Positions 1-5,470 of a stretch of DNA of 7,580 bases are shown here, piece after piece. How positions within the stretch are numbered: position 1 is the stretch's first letter; every line of letters starts with the position of its first letter. Location: contig JAHDCE010000090.1 in assembly GCA_020630045.1 (NCBI GenBank), forward strand, positions 2,792 to 10,371. The letters are read 5' to 3'. The notes below the pieces were generated by a model. The model was not told the origin of the DNA and did not search any database. It saw only the letters and a program-made list of their open reading frames with translations. This DNA comes from Saprospiraceae bacterium. GTDB lineage: Bacteria > Bacteroidota > Bacteroidia > Chitinophagales > Saprospiraceae. The position numbers were made by a program, and so were the translations under genes.

Positions 1-476
1 CCGTCCGAAGCTCCGCAAGTTTCCGGGGTCGAACTGTCGCCCGTTATCGTAGGGCTTGTTCCTCCTGGAACATTATCTGTTGAAGTTGCGATACACCCAT
101 TGTCATCTGTGACCGTCACCGTTACGGGGCCACTAGGGAGAGCAATTGCAGTTACCCCGGACTCTCCATTTGACCATTGGTAATTAAATGGCCCTGTTCC
201 TCCTGAATTCGATACCGTTGCAGAACCGTCATCAGCACCGCAAGATGCTGTTGTAATTGAGGTGATTTGGGTTGTAAACCCACTGCTGTTATTGAGTATG
301 ATGGTCGTATCTTTTGAACACCCTAGGTCATTATCCGTCACGGTTATGGTGTAACTTCCTCCCCCTATATTTGTATAAGAAGCCGCACTTGGCCCTCCGT
401 CCCAATCATAATTTACATTCGAGCTAGCTCCAATCAAATTCATGGTAATGGAGCCATCATCCAAGCCACATGAAGG
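1..476 (-). repeat. SprB-type repeats, two complete and the start of a third
   Basis: Within the large secreted protein, three units open with the related phrases PSCGLDDGS, ASCGADDGS and ETCGASDG. Their cysteines are at residues 545, 621 and 696, a period of 76 then 75 residues. Each full unit continues with an aromatic core (YDWDGG or YQWSNG) and a strand ending TVTD followed by a second Cys (LGCS, NGCI). This matches the SprB repeat of Bacteroidota surface proteins, named after the SprB gliding adhesin. The DNA copies have diverged, so this is an old protein repeat and not a recent DNA duplication. The array may continue beyond position 1. Confidence 0.82.
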
Positions 477-2102
477 TTCCACTATAGTGGGGTCAAAATA
501 AAACGGACAACAAACGCCATCCACTGTAATGGTCACTTCATCTACTTCTGTTACACAACCTGCATTGTCCATCGCCGTCAAGGTATAAGTAGTGGTTGAA
601 GACGGACAAACCTCGGTTGTCAGAGAGTTGGGATCGGTGAGTCCGGTTGTCGGTGACCAAGTAAAATCTCCTTCATAGCTGATTTCGGGATCGTCTATCG
701 TAATCGACCAACCGAAGAATGTACCACTCCCGAATCCGAAAGCACTTTGGGATTGTACTACTAGGTTCCATACTCCATTGGCAGAACATCCGGACAAATT
801 AGAAAATGGCTCGTCAGGCGAAAACCCACCAGTATAAGGCATTGTCCCTGTCGTGATGTCCGGCCCGGCGGGAACAAAACAAGTTTCAGTATAAGAAGAA
901 GTCAAGGCTACTCCCGATCCGGATGAAACCGTACCTGACGGTACCAATGTTATCCGGTCTCCATCCGGACATTCTAAATATAAATTTAATTCACTAATGT
1001 CGGACTGGGATGGAGGAAGGCCACCAATTCCAAAATAGGTCAAGTTTTCAATACAAACCTCTTGAATAGCGTTGGGATTCAAAGTCGTTTGATTGAGATT
1101 GGTGATATTGATTCCGATTGCCGTTTCAGAACCAAAGGCATTGCTGATGGCTTGGAATTCGGCATTGGAATATGTCGGCGTTTTAGCAGGTGAAACAATT
1201 ACTTTTGCCTCTGCTTCCATATCAACACAACCTCCTATACAGACTGTTTTGTCAGGCCCCGCATTTACAACGACTTCAGGATTTCTTACAATTACAGTCA
1301 CTTCATCGGTACATGATTCTACTCCGTTGGACATGTTTACGGTATAGGTGGTTGTGGCTGTAGGACAAACTTGCATAGGGTTATCGCCTCCCGAGCTTCC
1401 AATACCGTAGCTGTATCCATCGTGTTGCCAGACAATTTCATATGTAGGATCGTTGTAATAAATATTTACATTGTCTATACCCCAGTGATCGAATTCCGCT
1501 CCTGAATCATTGTCTTGAAACCACCTGATTTTCGTATCAGAAGTGATGGCATCGGGTGGAAGTTGGAAGCACCATTCATTCCAATTGATTAATAAAGGAT
1601 CTTCTCCTCCGTTGGGGTCATAATAAAATATATCAATCCAAGTCGTACCGCCATCAGTGGAATATTGCAGTGCGATTCCTTCGTCCGGCTCATCCGGGCC
1701 TTCGCAGGGTGCGGCATCTCCTTGAGTTGCAAACAACAAATCAAAGCAAACTGTAACCCCGGCAATAGCGGTTGTGAAATCATAACTGAGGGTCTCCAGA
1801 GATCTAGGAACAGCCGATTGGTCACCCATCCAGATATGTGTGGTTCCATCAGTTCCTCCCGGGCTACATGGATTGGTAAATGTAGCTTGTTGGGTAAAAG
1901 CCCAACCTGTTGGGGAACCAGAATCAAAAGTTTCTAGGAAGACCGAATTGCCTTGTCCTTGTCCAAAAGCCGTCAATGTGATACAGTCTCCACAAACGAT
2001 GGTGTCTTTTGCAATACTTGCTGTCAACTCACATTGAGCAGTTGCATTTTGAACAAAAGAGAACAATATTGACAATAAAAATGATATACGAAATGCCTTC
2101 AT
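1..2102 (-). CDS. Large secreted adhesin-like protein with reelin-like, P/Homo B-like, PKD-like and SprB repeats (3' end outside window)
   Basis: The frame is open from an ATG at 2102 to the left edge: 700 residues with no stop, so the C-terminus is missing. Residues 1-22 form a Sec signal peptide (hydrophobic core, cleavage near NATA|Q). Residues 24-50 begin a PKD/Ig-like module, which is interrupted at about 55-213 by a reelin/MAM-like domain (FLETFDSG start, YSTDGGTTW, DHWGIDNVNI end) and resumes at 215-272 (VCPTATTTYTV). A second module starts near 275 (VNAGPDKTVC), is interrupted at about 310-470 by a P/Homo B-like domain (GVWNLVV with W445, FFGWSITI with W465) and resumes at 473-530 (VCPSSTTTYTL). 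SprB repeats begin at 543, 619 and 694. In Bacteroidota such proteins are usually exported by the type IX system and act at the cell surface in adhesion or gliding; that role is inferred, because the sorting domain would lie outside the window. No Shine-Dalgarno is visible; the start is preceded by A/T-rich sequence. Confidence 0.9.
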   Translation of the reverse strand, partial: MKAFRISFLLSILFSFVQNATAQCELTASIAKDTIVCGDCITLTAFGQGQGNSVFLETFDSGSPTGWAFTQQATFTNPCSPGGTDGTTHIWMGDQSAVPRSLETLSYDFTTAIAGVTVCFDLLFATQGDAAPCEGPDEPDEGIALQYSTDGGTTWIDIFYYDPNGGEDPLLINWNEWCFQLPPDAITSDTKIRWFQDNDSGAEFDHWGIDNVNIYYNDPTYEIVWQHDGYSYGIGSSGGDNPMQVCPTATTTYTVNMSNGVESCTDEVTVIVRNPEVVVNAGPDKTVCIGGCVDMEAEAKVIVSPAKTPTYSNAEFQAISNAFGSETAIGINITNLNQTTLNPNAIQEVCIENLTYFGIGGLPPSQSDISELNLYLECPDGDRITLVPSGTVSSGSGVALTSSYTETCFVPAGPDITTGTMPYTGGFSPDEPFSNLSGCSANGVWNLVVQSQSAFGFGSGTFFGWSITIDDPEISYEGDFTWSPTTGLTDPNSLTTEVCPSSTTTYTLTAMDNAGCVTEVDEVTITVDGVCCPFYFDPTIVEPSCGLDDGSITMNLIGASSNVNYDWDGGPSAASYTNIGGGSYTITVTDNDLGCSKDTTIILNNSSGFTTQITSITTASCGADDGSATVSNSGGTGPFNYQWSNGESGVTAIALPSGPVTVTVTDDNGCIATSTDNVPGGTSPTITGDSSTPETCGASD

Positions 2103-2133
2103 AATTTGATTTCATGAATTTGCTTAGGGCAGG

Positions 2134-2162
2134 CAAATGAAAGAATTTGTAAACGAATTCAA
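2134..2162 (-). promoter_or_regulatory. Candidate proximal promoter for the large secreted protein
   Basis: On the minus strand, TTG (2162-2160) is followed after 18 nt by TTCATTTG (2141-2134). This is a 7 of 8 match to the Bacteroidota -7 element TAnnTTTG, with roughly the expected spacing from a -33 TTG. It would give a short leader of about 25 nt before the ATG at 2102. A 6-bp inverted repeat (ATTTGC at 2118-2123, GCAAAT at 2133-2138) overlaps its downstream edge. It competes with the exact -7 match further upstream at 2232-2239. Confidence 0.35.
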
Positions 2163-2231
2163 TGCTTCAACCTACACAATGTGACCAGTTAAAATGGGGT
2201 TTGGATGAAGGTTTTTCACAAGGGAGAAACT

Positions 2232-2239
2232 CAAAAATA
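2232..2239 (-). promoter_or_regulatory. Candidate distal -7 promoter element for the large secreted protein
   Basis: Read on the minus strand this is TATTTTTG, an exact match to the Bacteroidota -7 consensus TAnnTTTG and identical to the 8-mer upstream of the cystathionine enzyme gene. No good TTG lies at the expected -33 distance, which weakens the case. If used, it gives a 5' leader of about 120 nt for the adhesin gene. Confidence 0.35.
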
Positions 2240-2250
2240 GGGCAATTGTT

Positions 2251-2277
2251 CTAATTATTGAAAATTAGCCTTCCGGC
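2251..2277 (-). terminator. Weak hairpins after the flippase-like gene, possible terminator
   Basis: Two small inverted repeats lie just after the stop of the flippase-like gene. On the minus strand, GCC-GGAA-GGC (2277-2268) has a GNRA-type loop and is followed by TAATTTTC. Then CTAATT (2268-2263) pairs with AATTAG (2256-2251). Both stems are short or A/T-rich and neither has a long U-tract, so this is only a possible transcription end. Confidence 0.25.
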
Positions 2278-2290
2278 AAAATATCTCTCT

Positions 2291-3433
2291 TTACGATTCG
2301 GTCTGGTTTTTCTTTCGTTCGCGGTCTTTTTTTCGGTCATTCAATCGATTGCGCAACCACCACGGGATGATGATTGCCCCTGCGATGAGGTATGGATAAT
2401 AAGTCAACAGTCTCCAAATAAAAGCGACAAGTACTGATATGCCTGCAGGTATGTAATTGAAATTGACTAAAAATTCTTTAAATACGACCTCTGCAAAACC
2501 AGCTCCTCCCGGCGATGGCAATAACAACAAAATCACAAATAAAGATTGAAGTCTTGCGTAGAGTTCAGATTGTGTGAACAAGTCCAATGGTATGACTCCT
2601 GGTTTGTTGAAAGCGATAATCAAACAATTCAACAACAAGAATCGGAAAGTCCAAGCCACCGCTGTCGCTAGAAATCCCCTTAGGTGAAACATGAAACCCT
2701 TTTGGGAAATCTCTTTGGATGCAAGGACAATATCTTCTCCTAGTTGATCGGCTTGGGGACGTAATCTTTTTAGGAACCAGATTTTAGTAACGGCCTTGAC
2801 AATGCCTTTGAAATTTTTCGGATTGAAAAAGAGTCCGTAGAAAAAGAAAGCTCCGTACAAAACCATTAAGACGAAAGTCACATAAAACGTCCAGTTTCCA
2901 AAAAATAGTCCTTGTAATTTCGGAACGATATCGCCTCCGAATATGAGCAACATCAACGGAATGGCCGTAACGAAGAATATAGAATCGAGGACAATGGTAT
3001 AAATTACAATCGTAGCCGTCCTTGCAGTGCCTAGTTTTTCTTGGGCGAGTACAAAAAGCGCGACGGCCGACCCGCCGACACTGGTCGGTGAAACGGAGGA
3101 ACTGAATTCCCAGATAAATATAAGTTCTATAGCTTTTCGCCAACCAAAAAAATTATCTGAAACAGTGCGGAGTCGATAGGCATAAGCCAAGTGCCGCAAC
3201 ACCAACATCACGATTGCAATACCTATCCACAAAAAGGTATGTTGGTTCCAACTGATTTTATCGAATTCTTCCGGATCAAGTTGGTTATACATCATATACC
3301 CGACCACTCCCAACCCGATTAAAATAGGGAGAAAAATACGATTGAGCTTGATGGACTTCAGGACTTTTTGTTCTTCGTCACTAAAACCGTCATTTTCCAA
3401 ATCTACTTCGTGATCAGTCTTCGGGTTCTCCAA
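2291..3433 (-). CDS. Flippase-like / LPG-synthase-TM family integral membrane protein
   Basis: This 380-residue inner-membrane protein has about eight hydrophobic segments (near residues 31-50, 65-85, 104-130, 138-165, 180-203, 252-275, 293-307 and 327-358). Two family signatures are visible: SPTSVGGSAVALF near 115-127 and PSPGGAGFAEVV near 306-317, as in the lysylphosphatidylglycerol synthase TM domain (UPF0104/YbhN, AglD) superfamily. Members of the family are linked to moving or modifying lipid-bound substrates. The soluble aminoacyl-transfer domain of MprF is absent, so lysyl-PG synthesis is unlikely; the substrate is unknown. The N-terminus is acidic and the C-terminal tail (about 361-380) strongly basic, probably cytoplasmic. 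The start appears to be TTG, 20 nt inside the scpA 3' end, behind A/G-rich sequence. The first in-frame ATG is codon 47, inside TM1, so a non-ATG start is needed (TTG at codon 12 is an alternative). It is probably translated by coupling to scpA. Confidence 0.85.
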   Translation of the reverse strand: MENPKTDHEVDLENDGFSDEEQKVLKSIKLNRIFLPILIGLGVVGYMMYNQLDPEEFDKISWNQHTFLWIGIAIVMLVLRHLAYAYRLRTVSDNFFGWRKAIELIFIWEFSSSVSPTSVGGSAVALFVLAQEKLGTARTATIVIYTIVLDSIFFVTAIPLMLLIFGGDIVPKLQGLFFGNWTFYVTFVLMVLYGAFFFYGLFFNPKNFKGIVKAVTKIWFLKRLRPQADQLGEDIVLASKEISQKGFMFHLRGFLATAVAWTFRFLLLNCLIIAFNKPGVIPLDLFTQSELYARLQSLFVILLLLPSPGGAGFAEVVFKEFLVNFNYIPAGISVLVAFIWRLLTYYPYLIAGAIIIPWWLRNRLNDRKKDRERKKNQTES

Positions 3434-4181
3434 CGGCTTGCTTTTCTTTTCTGTATATCCAAAAATTATTCATCCCTTCTCCTAAGATAATTCCGATTTC
3501 TTCTAGTTGTATTAATTCCAAGACGGACAAAAAGTTGAATATCGCGTGAATTCTATCCCGACAATCCTCAAATAACCGTTCGAATGTGACTTTTTCATTT
3601 TGAATCGCCAAATCCAACACCCATTCCTTTTGTCCACGCAAGGTGAAATTATACTTGATGACCTTGTGAATTCTTACCCTTTGGCGTTCTTCCATCCGTT
3701 CCATGACTTGACGGAAAGTCTTCAATAGTTTGAATAGCGTAAGGGACTCCAATTCGGCATCTACCATCGCTTTTTGAGCCAGTTGTTTTAGCTCGCCAGA
3801 GGTATTGCCCCGTTCTATTCGATAAGTTCTATCTTCTTCCAATTTTCTCAAATCATCCAAGATGGACTTATATCGCTTATACTCTATCAGTTGTTGTACC
3901 AACTCCTGTCTCGGGTCAATTTCATTACCGAATTCATCGAAATCTTTCCTAGGCAATAGCATTTTGGCCTTGATTCTACACAAGGTCGCAGCTACTACGA
4001 TAAATTCGCTCGCCATATCGATATTGAGCGATTCCATGCTTCGGATATAAGCTAGGAAATCGTTGGTGATCGTAGATATCGGAATGTCATTCACGTCTAG
4101 TTCGTCACGTTCGATAAAGAACAGCAACAAATCAAAAGGCCCTTCAAACTGAGGGATTTTTATGTTGTAAGAATCCGACAC
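3414..4181 (-). CDS. scpA: Segregation and condensation protein A (kleisin)
   Basis: ScpA is the kleisin subunit of the bacterial SMC-ScpA-ScpB condensin. It bridges the SMC head and neck with ScpB during chromosome organisation and segregation in the cytoplasm. The 255-residue length is normal for the family. The N-terminal SMC-binding region is clear: IPQFEGPFDLLLFFIERDELD (residues 9-29, slightly diverged) and MASEFIVVAATLCRIKAKML (56-75). A charged helical middle (about 90-170) leads to a C-terminal winged-helix region (about 195-244, VTFERLFEDCRDRIHAIFNF then LELIQLEEIG). The start is GTG: a TGA stop immediately precedes it in frame, and the next Met is at 49, inside the conserved domain. 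The gene lies 35 nt after the cystathionine enzyme gene and overlaps the flippase-like gene by 20 nt. Its usual partner scpB is not in the window. Confidence 0.96.
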   Translation of the reverse strand: MSDSYNIKIPQFEGPFDLLLFFIERDELDVNDIPISTITNDFLAYIRSMESLNIDMASEFIVVAATLCRIKAKMLLPRKDFDEFGNEIDPRQELVQQLIEYKRYKSILDDLRKLEEDRTYRIERGNTSGELKQLAQKAMVDAELESLTLFKLLKTFRQVMERMEERQRVRIHKVIKYNFTLRGQKEWVLDLAIQNEKVTFERLFEDCRDRIHAIFNFLSVLELIQLEEIGIILGEGMNNFWIYRKEKQAVGEPED

Positions 4182-4202
4182 TCAATCAAATGTTTCTCTT
4201 AG

Positions 4203-4210
4203 CAAAGGTA
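4203..4210 (-). promoter_or_regulatory. Candidate -7 element directly upstream of scpA
   Basis: On the minus strand this is TACCTTTG, an exact match to the Bacteroidota -7 consensus TAnnTTTG. It sits in the 35-nt gap between the cystathionine enzyme stop and the scpA GTG, and would give a leader of about 10-15 nt. No TTG lies at the ideal -33 distance, which falls in the last codons of the upstream gene. It could add an independent transcript for scpA and the flippase-like gene on top of read-through. Confidence 0.4.
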
Positions 4211-4216
4211 CATCAA

Positions 4217-5356
4217 TTATCCCAGTGCGTTCTTAAGATCATCCATCAAATCGTTGACATCTTCTACGCCAACACTCAGGCGAATCAAAGAATCCGTCAA
4301 TCCGACCTTCATACGCTCCGCCTTGGGAATCGAGCCGTGGGTCATGGATGCCGGGTGACCGATTAAGGACTCCACACCTCCTAGGGATTCCGCTAACAAA
4401 AAGTAATTCGTAGCGGTCATGATTCCCTTCGCTTCCTCAAAGTCATCACCTTTCAAGTCAAAAGATACCATCGCACCGAACATCCGCATTTGTCGTGCAG
4501 CCACTTCATGGTTCGGATGGGTGCTGTACCCCGGATAATTCACACGGTTCACTTTTGGATGATCCTTCAAAAAATCAGCTATTACAGCCGCATTTTCACA
4601 AGCGCGTTGCACCCTCAAATGCAAAGTCTTGATACCTCTCAACATCAAGAAACAATCTTGTGGCCCGGGTACGGCTCCAACGGCATTTTGAAGAAAATAA
4701 AAATGCTCGGACAAAGCGGGATCACTGGTAACAACCGCTCCCATGACTACATCCGAATGCCCGCCAAGATATTTGGTACATGAATGCAACACGATATCCG
4801 CTCCTAAATCCAAGGGATTTTGTAAAAACGGAGATGCGAATGTATTGTCCACACAAACTAAAACTCCCTTTTCTTTACCGATTTGACAAACCGCCTCGAT
4901 ATCGACGATATTCAACATGGGATTGGTCGGTGTTTCCACCCAAATCAATCGGGTATTCTCATCGATATTGTCCCTGACCTGGTCTAAGTCTTGCATATCC
5001 ACGTAAGTGGAACGGATGCCATAACGCTTATGTACACGTTCAATTTGTCGATAAGAACCACCATACAAATCATTTGTACTCAAAACACCATCACCCGGAT
5101 TCAGCAATCGGATAACTGCATCCATCGCAGCGAGTCCGCTGCTGTAACAGATGCCGTATTTACCGTTTTCCAAAGCAGCTAAGTTGGCTTGCAACACATC
5201 CCTGGTCGGGTTTTGTGTACGTGCATATTCATACCCTTGATGAACACCCGGCGCTTTTTGCACATAGGTGGATGTTTGGTAAATGGGGGTCATGACCGAT
5301 CCGGTCTGCGGGTCCGGATGTACACCGGCATGAATGACTTTAGTTCCGAATTTCAT
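4217..5356 (-). CDS. PLP-dependent trans-sulfuration enzyme (cystathionine gamma-synthase or gamma-lyase)
   Basis: This is a Cys/Met-metabolism PLP-dependent enzyme of the MetB/CGL family, cytoplasmic and usually tetrameric. The synthase joins an O-acylhomoserine to cysteine to form cystathionine; the lyase splits cystathionine. With the ATG at 5356 the protein has 379 residues, the normal length, starting MKFGTKVIHAG. Visible active-site parts are YEYAR (Y44, R46; PLP phosphate contact from the neighbouring subunit), SSGLAAM (72-78, phosphate loop), DLYGGSY (Y98 stacks on PLP), VDNTFASP (D170, pyridine nitrogen), SCTKYLGGH with Schiff-base K195, and C-terminal LAESLGGVESL and LIRLSVGVED. A longer TTG start at 5401 is unlikely because it lies in a candidate -7 box. 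Similar Bacteroidota proteins are often annotated as cystathionine gamma-synthase, but sequence alone does not separate synthase from lyase, so no symbol is given. It is probably the first gene of an operon with scpA and the flippase-like gene. Confidence 0.95.
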   Translation of the reverse strand: MKFGTKVIHAGVHPDPQTGSVMTPIYQTSTYVQKAPGVHQGYEYARTQNPTRDVLQANLAALENGKYGICYSSGLAAMDAVIRLLNPGDGVLSTNDLYGGSYRQIERVHKRYGIRSTYVDMQDLDQVRDNIDENTRLIWVETPTNPMLNIVDIEAVCQIGKEKGVLVCVDNTFASPFLQNPLDLGADIVLHSCTKYLGGHSDVVMGAVVTSDPALSEHFYFLQNAVGAVPGPQDCFLMLRGIKTLHLRVQRACENAAVIADFLKDHPKVNRVNYPGYSTHPNHEVAARQMRMFGAMVSFDLKGDDFEEAKGIMTATNYFLLAESLGGVESLIGHPASMTHGSIPKAERMKVGLTDSLIRLSVGVEDVNDLMDDLKNALG

Positions 5357-5398
5357 GTATAGAAAGGTTCGTGATAATATCAATAAAAAATTGGTGGG

Positions 5399-5432
5399 CA
5401 AAAATACGGGGAGTAACCCACATATTTATCAA
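5399..5432 (-). promoter_or_regulatory. Candidate promoter of the cystathionine enzyme-scpA-flippase operon
   Basis: On the minus strand, TTG (5432-5430) precedes TATTTTTG (5406-5399), an exact TAnnTTTG -7 element, with a 23-nt spacer that is slightly longer than the usual 19-21. Transcription would start near 5392, about 36 nt before the ATG at 5356, which supports that start over the TTG at 5401. A 5-bp inverted repeat (GTGGG at 5394-5398, CCCAC at 5417-5421) flanks the -7 box and could be an operator, though it is short. Confidence 0.45.
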
Positions 5433-5451
5433 AACTTCAAACAACTTTCAG

Positions 5452-5466
5452 GAATAAAGCTTATTC
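5452..5466 (-). terminator. Weak A/T hairpin after the WG-repeat gene
   Basis: Five bases after the WG-repeat gene stop, GAATAA and TTATTC form a 6-bp stem with a 3-nt loop. The stem is mostly A/T and no U-tract follows directly, so termination here is only possible. Its place between two apparent transcription units is the main argument. Confidence 0.25.
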
Positions 5467-5470
5467 ACCG

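Noticed and set aside
1589..1937. Open frames on both strands inside the large secreted protein region
   Set aside because: They overlap the reelin-like coding frame, have no recognisable domain or start signal, and are shadows of the true minus-strand frame.
2027..2102. Lipoprotein signal in the large secreted protein, with Cys at residue 24
   Set aside because: The residues before the Cys are TAQ; a lipobox needs Gly, Ala or Ser directly before it, so ordinary signal peptidase I cleavage fits better.
2103..2290. A small RNA or riboswitch in the gap before the large secreted protein
   Set aside because: Only short A/T-rich stems are visible and no known riboswitch core could be recognised.
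2291..3433. MprF-type lysyl-phosphatidylglycerol synthase
   Set aside because: Only the membrane domain is present; the C-terminal soluble transferase domain that makes lysyl-PG is absent from the 380 residues.
5357..5401. Fifteen-residue N-terminal extension of the cystathionine enzyme from a TTG at 5401
   Set aside because: The TTG lies inside the candidate -7 box, the extension resembles nothing in the family, and the ATG at 5356 gives the usual MKFGTKVIHAG start.
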